A stretch of DNA of 64,000 nucleotides from Geminisphaera colitermitum TAV2 (lineage in GTDB: Bacteria > Verrucomicrobiota > Verrucomicrobiia > Opitutales > Opitutaceae), in assembly GCF_000171235.2 (NCBI RefSeq), contig NZ_ABEA03000174.1, positions 43,209-107,208 on the forward strand, read 5' to 3'. The notes beneath the pieces are model-generated. The model searched no databases. It saw only the letters and a program-made list of their open reading frames with translations, and was not told the origin of the DNA. Position 1 is the stretch's first letter, and each line of letters begins with the position of its first letter. Shown piece by piece: positions 44,400 through 53,761 of this stretch. Both the position numbers and the translations under genes were made by a program.

Positions 44400-45309
44400 A
44401 AGAGATTATCCCTGAATAATGTCTGATCGTTGCAGGGAGATCAGGGAGCAGGCGAGGCAGACCAAGCCCCAATAGGAGAGGAGCGATTTTTCATAGCGCA
44501 CCAGGATTTTTCGGCTGCGCTTAAGCCATGAGAAGAAGCGCTCCACGACCCAACGGCGTGCTTTGAATCCCGGCTGATGTTTGAGAGCCTCGGCCTCCTG
44601 CCTGCGGTGGCAAATGTGGGGGATGTAACCGAGTGCGCGGATCAAATCGGCTCGTCCGGTGTAGGCGTTGTCGGCGCAGAGGTTTTCATCTATTTCTTCG
44701 CCGTCAGGCTGTTGATGAAGCACCTTGGCCCCGATGAGCTGGCTCACCGTGGTTGATTCGTGCACGTTTGCGCCGGTTATGAACACAGACAGAGGGACTC
44801 CACCGCCTTCGGTCAGGGCGTTTATCTTGGTCCCGTTTTTTCCCCCTGTCCGTCGGATTGGGTCCGACCGCTTCTTGCGCAAGGGGAGCCTTCAGCTGGG
44901 TGGCGTCAATCGACTGCCATTCCCACGCGATCCCCTCCATCTCATCATATTCGGCCAGACCTTTGCGCCATAGTTCCAGAAACACTCCGGCCTTCGTCCA
45001 AGCCTGAAAGTAGCGGTGCACGCTGCTCGACCCCACCCCGTCCCTTCCCTTCGTGATGCTGTTCCACTGGCATCCCGTTCGCAACACCCTCACTATCGCC
45101 TCGAACACCTTGCGCTTGTCCACCCCGGGACGCCCAGCCCCCGGCCTTCGCTTGTACTGCTTCCCCGCATCCCTCTGCGCCTCCTTCGGCAGCAGCGGTT
45201 CCACCCGCTCCCACAATCCGTCACTCACTTCCCATCGCTTCGTTCGGCTCATGCTCCTCTCTCTTCTTTCTTCTCCTGAATATCAAGAGTAATTTAGGGA
45301 TAATCTATT
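44400..45309 (-). mobile_element. IS5-family element (two-frame type)
   Basis: The ends AGATTATCCCTGAAT (44403-44417) and, inverted, ATTTAGGGATAATCT (45292-45306) match at 14 of 15 positions, probably extending a few bases outward. It contains two overlapping frames that together form one transposase. Exact duplication not resolved. Confidence 0.75.
44406..45252 (-). CDS. IS5-family transposase, orfA/orfB in two frames
   Basis: OrfA (45252 down to 44704) reads RWEVSDGLWERVEPLLPKEA, the N-terminal DUF4096 region and WEWQSIDATQLKAP (first Asp). OrfB (44882 down to 44406) continues with GGKNGTKINALTEGGGVPLS, ENLCADNAYTGRADL (second Asp) and RRWVVERFFSWLKRSRKI (Glu). The switch is at the homopolymers T6-C5 on the + strand (44836-44846). 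The two frames differ by +1 (or -2), so expression needs slippage there. Some IS5 subgroups do this naturally, though a decay mutation is also possible. Confidence 0.85.
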
Positions 45310-45313
45310 AAGC

Positions 45314-45500
45314 TGTAGCCGTCGTCTTAACGGTAGGGAGGCCTCGGAGAGGCCGTATCCATTTAGCGGAGAGGAAAAGTGGTGGAGGGGGCAACTCCGG
45401 CGCGGTAGCGCCTGGGACCGCCGGCATCCTGCCGACAGACGACGCGAAGCGTCGTTGGGTCGGGTCGGCATCAAAAGTGGCGCGGGTGTCCCGCCCGCAT
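45314..45500 (+). repeat. Composite intergenic repeat, copy B
   Basis: Same block order as 21487-21650: TGTAGCCGTCGTCTTAACGG, a GCGCGGTAGCGCCTGGGACC block and a final REP palindrome (GCGGGTGTCCCGCCCGC). Non-coding. Confidence 0.75.
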
Positions 45501-45522
45501 CTGAAGTTTGGCGATAGAGAGA

Positions 45523-46942
45523 TTAGTTATGGGAGTAGAAGACGGCGGAGGCGAGGTCGAGGTCGGGGAGGAGGGGAGGTTTATGCGCGTTGTGGTTGGG
45601 CGGGTTTGAGCGTGTGAAGTGGGATAAACTCTGAGTTCGCAGATGCCGCGACCACAGTTCGACGCGCAGTTGGTTGATGAGCAGGCCGGTGGTCGCCCGG
45701 CGAGGGGGTTGGCGCCGTCGCCACCGGGCCAGAGGCACGGCCGGCGGCAGCCGGTCCGGTCCGTAGGCGCGGTGGGCGGCCAGGAGCAACAGGGTGTAGG
45801 CTGCGACCGCGCCGGCGGGCTGGCGGATCACCGTCTCGGGCGAGCGCACCTGCGCCTGGCTCACTCCGAGCAGGTTTTTTTCGTCCTTGAAGTTCACTTC
45901 GATGTCCCAGCGCCACAGGTATTGCTGGAGGATGTCCTGCACCGGCAGCCCCGCATCGGTGCAGAGCAGATAGGCCGGCTGGCGATACAGCAGCTTTCCG
46001 CCCTTGCGCAGTCGGTAGCCGAGCGGGGCGATCACCACTACGCGCACCGGCGTATGCACCCCGGTGATACGGGCCATGACCGGACCGAAGGCCTTGATCT
46101 TGAAGTCGTGTCGTTTTTCCGCCGCAAAGGCCGACACCCTCGTCCACGGCACGCCGTCGTCCAGGCGCAGTTGTTCCGGGGTCGGCAGAACCTGCCCGTA
46201 GCGGCGGGGCCGGCCGTTCCTGCCCGGTTGCGCCGCGCAGGGCGCGTAAAGCACGGTGTCTTTGCGCACCCGGCCGATCCAGCACGGTGTTCTCCGGCAG
46301 GCGCCGCAACAGCGTGCGGTTGGTGAAGCGTCCGTCGCTGACGAAGTGGATGCGCCGGCCGGTCGCCTCTCGCAGCCGTGCCATGCGTGCGGCCGCGACC
46401 AGGTTGAGGTTGGCCTGTTTACGGGCCTCCAGATAGGCGGCCTGCGTCTGCGGCCCTGCCTGGCGCGCGGGTTTTTCAGGCATGGGGGCCTCCTGCCAGT
46501 CCACCGGGACCAGCCGCGCCGAGCCGTCCCCGGCGGGAATCGCCGCAGAGAACTGGAGCACGCGCTGGCCCCAGACAAAGTTGACGTTGAAGGGCGGGCC
46601 GAGCGGGTCCTTGCGCCAGCCGCAACCCGGGATACACCGGCCGGTTTTACGCGTGATGGAATCGTCAACGGCGACCACCCAAGGCCGGGCCGCCTCGGTG
46701 GCCGCGAGGGCCTGGCGACGCACCTGCGCGAAGATCGGCTCGACGGGCAGGCGCTGCAACAAACGATAATCGGCCGACCAGTCCTGATGCTGGCGACCGG
46801 CCGTGCTGAGCGCACCGGTCACGGTGTGGCGGCCCAGATTGAGCAAACCGGCCAGCCACTGGCGGCGGGTGCGCACAAAGTCCTCCTCCCTGGCAAACGC
46901 CGGCCTGAGCCCGTCGAACAAGGCTTCGAGGTGATCGCTCAA
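45523..46942 (-). pseudogene. IS4/IS701-like DDE transposase, frameshifted
   Basis: The protein begins at TTG (46942), overlapping the AbrB stop as TTGA. It reads SDHLEALFDGLRPAFAREED, WVVAVDDSITRKTG (first Asp) and HFVSDGRFTNRTLLRRLPEN, then loses frame near 46279. In the next frame it continues IGRVRKDTVLYAPC and RWDIEVNFKDEKNLLGVSQA (Glu) to TGLLINQLRVELW. Removing one C at 46279-46280 would restore a single frame (VLIGRVRKD). Either the copy is dead or this is a sequencing slip. Confidence 0.82.
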
Positions 46943-47142
46943 CGCCTCGTCTTTTTTACCGGGACCGGATCGGCGGGAACCTCCCGGCGCGAGACGATCA
47001 GATGGCCCTTGTCGTGAATGGTCCACTCGACCGTCTCGCCCTTGGCCAAGTCCATCGCCTGCGCGATGGGCGTGGGGAAGTTGATGTAGAACTGTGAGGT
47101 TTCCTTGCGCTGAATGCATTGAACTTTGGTTGGATAGCCCAT
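46939..47142 (-). CDS. AbrB/MazE-like small protein coupled to the transposase
   Basis: A 67-residue protein: FYINFPTPIAQAMDLAKGET followed by VEWTIHDKGHLIVSRRE, the swapped-hairpin DNA-binding fold of AbrB/MazE/SpoVT proteins. Its TGA overlaps the TTG start of the transposase, so both are translated as a pair. A regulator of transposase expression, or a DNA-binding subunit, is the likely role. MazE-like antitoxins share the fold but no toxin gene is near. Confidence 0.78.
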   Translation of the reverse strand: MGYPTKVQCIQRKETSQFYINFPTPIAQAMDLAKGETVEWTIHDKGHLIVSRREVPADPVPVKKTRR

Positions 47143-47268
47143 GACCGAATCTAGTTACAAAACTAGATACATAGGCAAGCGTTTTCCTCCGTGTCCAACT
47201 AGTCAGCGCCAAACTTCAGCGGGCTTCGCAAGCGAAGCCCCTACAGCGGGCGAGACGCCCGCGCCACT

Positions 47269-50166
47269 TTATCCGGCGGCGGCTTCGGGGGCGGCGGCGG
47301 GGGCGAGGGCTTGCAGGAGGGCTTCCCGGAGGGCGTGCAGGCGGCCGGTGTTGGCAAGGGATTGGCTGCCGTCGTTGTCATCGGCGGTTGTGACGAGGGC
47401 GGGTTGCGCGTCCTCAATGTAAAAGGTGTCGATCGCTATGCCGCGCTCGGTGCCGATGCGGGCAAAGGTGATGTCAAAGCCTTGTTCGCTGATGAGGCGG
47501 GCGAGTTTGAAAAGGAGTCCGATTTCGTCGCGCGCCTGCACTTCAACAATGGTGCGGCGCATGGAGAGTTCGTTGTAAACTTCAACGGTGGTGGGGAAGG
47601 CGGCGTGGAGGGTGTCGCCCGCTGGATGGGCCGGGCGCAGGATGCTGGTGTGGCGGCGGGCCTGGGCAAGAATCTCCGGGTAAAGGTCTTTGTTGGAAAC
47701 GAGGGCGGCTTCGACGGTGCGGGCAAAGGTTTCCTGCGCCTTGGGGCTTTGCACAACGCCGCGTCCGGGTTCGACAACATAAAAGGTGTCGATGGCGATG
47801 TGGTCGGTGCGCGAGATGACTTTGGCGGAGAGAATGGAGAGGCCGGCGACGCTGAAGGCTCCGGCGAGTTTGTAAAAGAGGCCGGCGCGGTCCCAGGTGA
47901 CGATGTTGACGACAGTGAGGGAGCGGTTGAGGTCGTCGTGCCAGTCGATGACGGGGGTGAGGGCGGCGAGGGTGTCGGCTTGGGTGATGGTCTTGATGAG
48001 GCGGTTGACCATCTGGATATGCAGGGTGATTTCGTCGGCCTCGGTCTGCACAAAATAGCGTTCGGGGAGGAGGCCGAAGTGGGCGCTGATCTCGTCGGCA
48101 CTGATGCCGGGAAGGTTTTTGGAGATGAGTTCCTGTTTGATCATTTGCAGGCGTTGTGAGTTGCGGGTGGCCTGGGTTTCGGCGGAGGTAAGTTGTACGA
48201 GCGTGGCGCGGAAGAGGGTGGTGTGGAGGGTGTCTTTGTAGCTGTTCCAGAGTCCGGCGGAGGTGCCGCGCGAGTCGCAAAAGGTGTGGACGTAGAGGTG
48301 GCGGAGGCGTTCGGCGTCGAGCGCGAGTTGGGCGAAGGCGATGGCGGAGTCGGGATCATCCACGTCCCGCTTCTGCCAAAATCGTGCCATGATGAGGTGG
48401 TTTTTGATAATAAATAGAACGAGTTCGCGGTCGGCTTCCTCCACGCCCATGCGTTCGAGGATGGGAGTGGCAATGGCGACGCCGGCCTCGGCGTGGCCTT
48501 TGATGCCGCGGGCTTTGCCGATGTCGTGCAGGAGGAGGGTGAGGTAGAGGAGGGTGGGGCGGGCGCTTTCGTGGAGGGCGAGGCGGTATTTGGCGGCGAT
48601 GGGCTCGGCTTCGCTGAAGACGATGTCGAGCTGGCGAATGGCGTTGAGGGTGTGGATGTCGGCGGTGTAGCGGTGGTAAAATTCGTGTTGGACGAGGCAG
48701 GTGAGGCCGTCGAATTCGGGGATGAAGCGGCCGAGGACGCCGAGTTCGTGCATGAGGGCGAGGGTGGGGTAAACGGCGCCGGTTTGCTGGAGGATGGCGC
48801 GAAAGGCGGTGTTGGCGCCAGAGTCGTGGGTGACGTTGCGGCGGAGGAGGGGGAGGGATTCTCGGATGAGGGCTTGGAGGGCGAAGTCGGGTTGGGCGTC
48901 GAGGGTCTGGCAGTGGCGGAAGAGGCGGATGAGGCGCACGGGGTCGTCTTTGAAGACGGCGCGGGGGTTCTCGGCGGTGAGTTCGCTGCCGCGGAGGATG
49001 AAGCCGTCGATGCGTTTGACGCGCTGGACGCGGCGGGCACGCACGATGTCGAGCAGGGAACTGAAGCGCGAGGGGGGGGGGGCGGCGGCGGCGGTGGCGG
49101 GGAGGGGGAGGGAGGAGGTGGCGGCGGGGGAGATGTTGAGGGCGAGGCGGTTTTCGACGAGGCGGGAGACGCGAAACAGGGTCTGCGCGGAGCGGTAGTA
49201 GTCGCGCATGAATTGTTCGACGCGGGCGAGGGGGTCGGTGTGCATGTAGCCGAGGCCGTAGCCGACGCGGGGTTGGGCTTCGAGGTCGAGGAGGTCGGTG
49301 GGGCGTTTGCTTTGGAAGTGGAGTTCGTTGCGGGTGCGCAGGAGGAAGTCGTAGGCGCGTTTGGCGTCGCGGAGTTCGTTGCGCCGGAGGTATTTCAGGG
49401 GTTCGAGTTCGTCCACGTGGGTGATGTCGAGTTTCACGCGGGCCATCCATATCATGTTCTGGTAGTCGCGGAGGCCGCCGACGCCGTTTTTGATGTCGGG
49501 TTCCTGAACGAAGACGGTGTCGCTGTATTTGGAGCGGCGGTCGGCTTGGTCCTGAAGGCGGGCTGCGATGTAGGCGCGGGGGTTGTCGGTGGTGTAGTAG
49601 CTGCGGTAGGCGGCGGAGAAGCCGTCGTAGAGGACGGCGTTGCCGGCGACGAAGCGGGCTTCGAGGAGGGCGGTTTTTGTTTGGATGTCGCGTTTGGCTT
49701 CGGCGAAGACTTCGTCGATGGTGCGGGTGGAGTAGCCGACTTTGAGGCCGCTGTCCCAGAGGAGGTAGAGGACTTCGTCGATGAGGTGGTGCTGGAGGGG
49801 TTTTATGGTTTCGGCGGCGATTTTGGCCGGGAAGAGAAACATGATGTCGATGTCGCTCAGGGGGCTGAGTTCGGAGCGTCCGTAGCCGCCGAGGGCGAGG
49901 AGGGCGACGGGGGCGGGGAGGGCGCCGAAGCGGCGTTCGTAGGCGGCGAGGGCGTAGTCGAAGAGATGGGTGAGCATCACGTCGGCGAGGGCGGCGCGGG
50001 CGCGGGCGATGGCGAGGCCGGATTCGCGGGCGTCGTGCCTCATGCGGATCATGGCGCTTTCGAGGCGGAGGAAGCGTTTGCAGGCGGCGAGGCGTTTGGC
50101 GACGGGCGTGTCTTCGAGGAAGAGCAGGCGTTCGCGGGCGTGTTTGCGGATGCGGCCGTCGTTCAT
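47269..50166 (-). CDS. glnD: PII uridylyltransferase / uridylyl-removing enzyme
   Basis: A 965-residue nitrogen-status sensor that uridylylates and deuridylylates PII proteins in response to glutamine. The N-terminal nucleotidyltransferase has GGYGRSELSPLSDID (93-107) and the HD domain has LTLLLHDIGKARGIKGHAEAG. Two C-terminal ACT domains follow (LTVVNIVTWDRAGLFYKLAGAF and IVEVQARDEIGLLFKLARLI). A linker near residues 361-365 is Pro-rich because of an 11-G homopolymer on the + strand (49072-49082), a slip hazard. PII and amt genes are not in the window. Confidence 0.95.
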   Translation of the reverse strand: MNDGRIRKHARERLLFLEDTPVAKRLAACKRFLRLESAMIRMRHDARESGLAIARARAALADVMLTHLFDYALAAYERRFGALPAPVALLALGGYGRSELSPLSDIDIMFLFPAKIAAETIKPLQHHLIDEVLYLLWDSGLKVGYSTRTIDEVFAEAKRDIQTKTALLEARFVAGNAVLYDGFSAAYRSYYTTDNPRAYIAARLQDQADRRSKYSDTVFVQEPDIKNGVGGLRDYQNMIWMARVKLDITHVDELEPLKYLRRNELRDAKRAYDFLLRTRNELHFQSKRPTDLLDLEAQPRVGYGLGYMHTDPLARVEQFMRDYYRSAQTLFRVSRLVENRLALNISPAATSSLPLPATAAAAPPPSRFSSLLDIVRARRVQRVKRIDGFILRGSELTAENPRAVFKDDPVRLIRLFRHCQTLDAQPDFALQALIRESLPLLRRNVTHDSGANTAFRAILQQTGAVYPTLALMHELGVLGRFIPEFDGLTCLVQHEFYHRYTADIHTLNAIRQLDIVFSEAEPIAAKYRLALHESARPTLLYLTLLLHDIGKARGIKGHAEAGVAIATPILERMGVEEADRELVLFIIKNHLIMARFWQKRDVDDPDSAIAFAQLALDAERLRHLYVHTFCDSRGTSAGLWNSYKDTLHTTLFRATLVQLTSAETQATRNSQRLQMIKQELISKNLPGISADEISAHFGLLPERYFVQTEADEITLHIQMVNRLIKTITQADTLAALTPVIDWHDDLNRSLTVVNIVTWDRAGLFYKLAGAFSVAGLSILSAKVISRTDHIAIDTFYVVEPGRGVVQSPKAQETFARTVEAALVSNKDLYPEILAQARRHTSILRPAHPAGDTLHAAFPTTVEVYNELSMRRTIVEVQARDEIGLLFKLARLISEQGFDITFARIGTERGIAIDTFYIEDAQPALVTTADDNDGSQSLANTGRLHALREALLQALAPAAAPEAAAG

Positions 50167-50684
50167 GTGGTGGGAATAGCTGAAAGCTAAAAGCTAAAAA
50201 GCTAAAAGCTAAAAAGCTGAGAGATGAAATGCAGGAGGGACGAGGGGGACGGGGGGGGGGATTTCGGGATTACTGAAATGGCCGCGAAGAGGCGCAAGAG
50301 GCGCAAAGGAGAAGAGGTTCACGCCACGGCGCGACGGACGCCACGCTGAGAGGCAAGAGCAGGCTGATGGCGTTGCGTTCGTCGCGCCGTGGCGTGAAAT
50401 TTTGATCCCGGTTGCGCATTGTCGGTTCAATTTGTCGCAAGGTTTAAGAGATCACGCAGAGACGCAAAGGCGCAGAGAAAAACAGAAAGACTTCGCCTCT
50501 GGCGTTTGCTCTCTGAGTTCTGTTTTTCTCTGCGCCTCTGCGACTCTGCGTGAGACAAAATAAACCGAAAATGCTCTAAAAAACGGGGAACCACGAGAGG
50601 AACAGAAGACAGGGCATCCTTGATTTGCATTCCTATGCGACCCGGCCCTCCGTTGCCTCCGTGGTTAAGTGCCTATGGGGGGCG
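50167..50684. repeat. Gene-free gap with hairpin repeats
   Basis: Holds a short GCTAAAA tandem array (50180-50220), a 77-bp hairpin repeat (50320-50396, ends CACGCCACGGCGC inverted, second copy at 55217-55293), and a long imperfect inverted repeat (50451-50487 against 50518-50555, rich in CAGAGACGC-type words). No gene. Confidence 0.75.
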
Positions 50685-50841
50685 GGTCTCCCGACCTATA
50701 CGCGCTAACATGTTTCGTTTTTTTCTTCATTTTTTGATTCAAACCAGCCTTTTAAATCTAAAAACCGCTGTTTTATGCTGAAATAATCTCAAGAAATGCG
50801 TGGCGATTGAAAAGATGTTAGCGCGTATAGGTCTCCCGACC
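50685..50841. mobile_element. MITE copy 2 with 12-bp target duplication
   Basis: The 133-bp element (50697-50829) has ends TATACGCGCTAACAT and its reverse complement. It is flanked by GGTCTCCCGACC on both sides (50685-50696 and 50830-50841). It nearly matches the copy at 2080-2211 but has a different duplication, which shows independent insertion. Confidence 0.88.
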
Positions 50842-50949
50842 CGCCGACGGTGCGAAGCACCGCCCTTCCGTTTTTTTTCGGATGGGCGCGGCTGCGCCGC
50901 GTCTGGCGGGGATTGGCGATTGGCAATAAAACCCGCCCTCCGTTACCAA

Positions 50950-51579
50950 TCAGCGCCTCCGGCGCACGATCACATAGGCTAGGCACGCCAGCCCGGCGAT
51001 AGCCGCATACGTGGACGGCTCGGGGACGGCGGACGCGCTCAGAATAAGGGCCGGATACAAAGCTGTCACCGCGGTAACAGGAGTGCCATTGCCATTGGTG
51101 GCGACAGTGCCGCCCACAGTGCCGTGCGACACACCGGCTGCCACCGCAGCGTTCCAGATTCCTTCAATGGCATTCAGACTGGTCGCGGAGATCAGATCGT
51201 AATCCGTCTGCGTATGCACTTGCCCGTCCGTGAAATACTGCCACACCCGGATCTCCGTATAGAGCAATCCGTTGTCCGGCGTATTGAAGAAAAGGTTCTC
51301 TTGTGTGCCCGGTATCGCTGAATTGTATTCGTAATATCCCGCATACTCGGGCATGTCATAATACAAGTCGACGAAAGTGTTCACACCCGCGCAGACCAAG
51401 CCTTTGACGGTATCCTCCACCCAGAAACTGACGAGGTAACCATCGGCGGATGTCGCCAAGTCCCCCGAACTCGTGAGCACAGGATCAATGTCGATATTGT
51501 CCCAATGGATGTTGTTGATACCGGCATGGCCGATGACACTGCCTGCCAGAAGACAGGCGGCTATTAGTGATTTTTTCAT
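50950..51579 (-). CDS. PEP-CTERM protein of unknown function
   Basis: A 209-residue exported protein: signal peptide MKKSLIAACLLAGSVIGHAG, a mature domain with SFWVEDTVKGLVCAGVNTFV and LLYTEIRVWQYFTDGQ, and the C-terminal PEP-CTERM signal (AVPEPSTYAAIAGL, hydrophobic helix, VRRRR). No catalytic motif is seen. It is likely surface- or matrix-sorted by exosortase. It is 87 bases downstream of the SUMF1-domain gene on the same strand. Confidence 0.85.
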   Translation of the reverse strand: MKKSLIAACLLAGSVIGHAGINNIHWDNIDIDPVLTSSGDLATSADGYLVSFWVEDTVKGLVCAGVNTFVDLYYDMPEYAGYYEYNSAIPGTQENLFFNTPDNGLLYTEIRVWQYFTDGQVHTQTDYDLISATSLNAIEGIWNAAVAAGVSHGTVGGTVATNGNGTPVTAVTALYPALILSASAVPEPSTYAAIAGLACLAYVIVRRRR

Positions 51580-51666
51580 AATGATATATCGATTCTGTTA
51601 TTGTACAATTTCCCCTCCCGTCTTGTCCGGAAGGGAAAGTTTTTGGTCCTGATTACCCGGTGGAGA

Positions 51667-53460
51667 TTACCAGGTGATCTCCATGCTGTCGGTGCTCAGG
51701 GTGAGCATCTTGCTCCACGTCGCGGCGGCGGCGCGCCTGAACAGGAAACCTTCGCCGATGTTGACAACCGGAGTGCCGCCAGGGGCTCCCCACTGGCCAT
51801 TCAGACCGACGGTGTAGGTCAGTGCCGAACCATCAGGCTGCAGGCGGGTGACCACATCGCCCCTTGTCCGGGTGATGCCGAAGTCCTCGGTGGAGGCCGA
51901 CACCGGAAACGGGCTGGCCGTGTGAGTGTTGATCCCGGCAATGGAGGCGCTGGTGCGGGTGCCGGTTGCCACCACGCCGGAGAAGCTCAGGGTGACAGGT
52001 GTCACTGCATAGTTGCTGACCTCGACCGCTGTTCCCGTGTCCACAACCAGCGAACCGTTGGCTCCCCATGAGCCGTTAAACTGGCTTTTGGTAACGGTGG
52101 TTATGCCGCCGGTGGTGCCATTCTGGAGGCCTACGCTCGATCCGCGGGCCAGCGTGTCGAAGAGGGTCGCCACGGTGTTTACACTCTGCACCAACTGATT
52201 GGCGACATACGCCTTCCCCTTCGCGGCCACCGTCACGTCATAGACTCCGCCCACGTTGTGGGAAAACTTCGAGTCGGCGTTGATCGTCGCGCCGTCGAGC
52301 GGGCTTGCGCTGGTGACTACGCGGTAGAACTCGGCGGTGGCCGCGCTCTTGGTGAAAGTCAACGTTGCCAGTCCGCTATCGTCGAACTGACCGGTGGTGC
52401 CGGCAACAAAACCCCATGAGGCGGCATTGCCGAGGAGGTTTTGCGAGGCATACAGGGCATAATAGTTGCCCGGCGTGCCGAGCACATTGATCGTGATCGT
52501 GCTGCCGTTGATCACCGGTTCGTCCAGCGTCGCGGGCGCAGCTTCCGGCTCGGGCACTTGGGGGCCGAGCAACGAAACGCGAAAACCGCGGCCGTAGCCC
52601 TCGGTGGCGGGACCGGCGGAGAGGCGGGCCGAAGAGGCGAGGTAGACACCGTTGCTGTCGAACGCACCGCCACGCACCACACGGGAAGTTCCGTTTATAA
52701 ACGTATCATTCCACTCATACACGTTACCCCCCTGCTGGAACGTACCATACGTCGAACCAGCTCCAAACACATCATCATAAAAATCCACATCCGCTATATA
52801 CGCCCCCTCAGGCATCGCACTCCCACCGCTATAGTAATTCGCCGTGGTCTGGCTCAACGTGCCCGTCACAGGATACTCCCGATACGTCCCGTCTCCATTG
52901 TAATACGCGGCTTTATACCATTCGTCCTCGCTCGCGACTGCCCAGCCGCTGCTCGTCGCGTGGTCCGGATTGCTCGTGATCGTCGTCGCTCCGCTGAACA
53001 CATACAGCCCGTTCTCCGTGTCCCCGGTCGTCAGCCAGTTCACGAACCGCGCCGCATCGTAAAACGTTACGTAATTCACAGGCTTGTTCTCCCATCCGGT
53101 CTTCGCCTCGTATTGGCTGCTGCCTGCGTTCCACGTAATGCCACCGTAGTTGACATTGCTGTCCATGTTGCTGTTGTAGAGCCCAAGTGTGTTGTTCGAG
53201 CTGGTCACGCCCACGGCATTCAAAAACGCCGCATATTGCCCGTTTGTCACCTGATACTTGCCGATCTGATACTCGTAGCTCACAGCGCCGTAGCCAGTCG
53301 AATCGGCGGCGTTGCCGATGTCGCCCACCGTCACGGTCGGGATGTTGATAGAAGAGGCGGCTTCGAGATGCGTTGAAAGGAGCGCGATGGCCGCTGTCGC
53401 CCCGAGTTTAAGAAAGACACGCGGAAGCGTGACTGTATCATTTTGCTTTTGGCTTTTCAT
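51667..53460 (-). CDS. Secreted SUMF1 (formylglycine-generating enzyme-like) protein
   Basis: A 597-residue exported protein. After the signal peptide comes a SUMF1 domain (about 55-300): YQIGKYQVTNGQYAAFLNAV, NKPVNYVTFYDAARFVNWL, WAVASEDEWYKAAYYNG, GGNVYEWNDTFINGTSRVVRGGAFDS and YGRGFRVSL. This C-lectin-like fold is shared by sulfatase-activating enzymes and by many non-catalytic binding proteins. The copper-binding cysteines of true FGE are not evident, so a binding role is more likely. The C-terminal 290 residues are beta-rich and unassigned. Confidence 0.82.
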   Translation of the reverse strand: MKSQKQNDTVTLPRVFLKLGATAAIALLSTHLEAASSINIPTVTVGDIGNAADSTGYGAVSYEYQIGKYQVTNGQYAAFLNAVGVTSSNNTLGLYNSNMDSNVNYGGITWNAGSSQYEAKTGWENKPVNYVTFYDAARFVNWLTTGDTENGLYVFSGATTITSNPDHATSSGWAVASEDEWYKAAYYNGDGTYREYPVTGTLSQTTANYYSGGSAMPEGAYIADVDFYDDVFGAGSTYGTFQQGGNVYEWNDTFINGTSRVVRGGAFDSNGVYLASSARLSAGPATEGYGRGFRVSLLGPQVPEPEAAPATLDEPVINGSTITINVLGTPGNYYALYASQNLLGNAASWGFVAGTTGQFDDSGLATLTFTKSAATAEFYRVVTSASPLDGATINADSKFSHNVGGVYDVTVAAKGKAYVANQLVQSVNTVATLFDTLARGSSVGLQNGTTGGITTVTKSQFNGSWGANGSLVVDTGTAVEVSNYAVTPVTLSFSGVVATGTRTSASIAGINTHTASPFPVSASTEDFGITRTRGDVVTRLQPDGSALTYTVGLNGQWGAPGGTPVVNIGEGFLFRRAAAATWSKMLTLSTDSMEITW

Positions 53461-53755
53461 AGGTGCGGGAAAAATGGATTGAGACTTTCAAATTCAGAAT
53501 ACGGAGCGGCGGCATTCTGCCGCCGGACTGGGGTTAAACAAAAGTGGCGCGGGCGTCCCGCCCGCATTCTGACGTAGCGCAGGCATCCTGCCTGCCATCT
53601 TGTCTATTGCGCGAAGCGCGGTGACTTTTATGGAGTGCGGCGCTTCGCGCAGCAGGCTGGATTGCAGGCGGGACGCCTGCGCTACATCGGATTGCGGGCG
53701 AGACGCCCGCGCCACTCGGAATATCATTTTGGTTTCTCATCGTGCGGGAGAATGG
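53461..53755. repeat. REP-rich gap
   Basis: Several GCGGGCGTCCCGCCCGC-type palindromes and related GGCATCCTGCC blocks (53505-53712) in both orientations. No gene. Confidence 0.75.
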
Positions 53756-53761
53756 GAGAAA

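Larger units (their letters stand above)
45501..47219 (-). mobile_element. IS4/IS701-like element with an accessory AbrB gene
   Basis: Perfect 13-bp inverted ends CTGAAGTTTGGCG (45501-45513) and CGCCAAACTTCAG (47207-47219). Inside are, on the minus strand, an AbrB-like gene and a DDE transposase broken by one frameshift. No clear target duplication was found. Confidence 0.7.

Noticed and set aside
48493..50190. 565-codon open frame on the + strand
   Set aside because: Antisense to glnD, Gly/Glu/Val-rich composition typical of shadow frames here.
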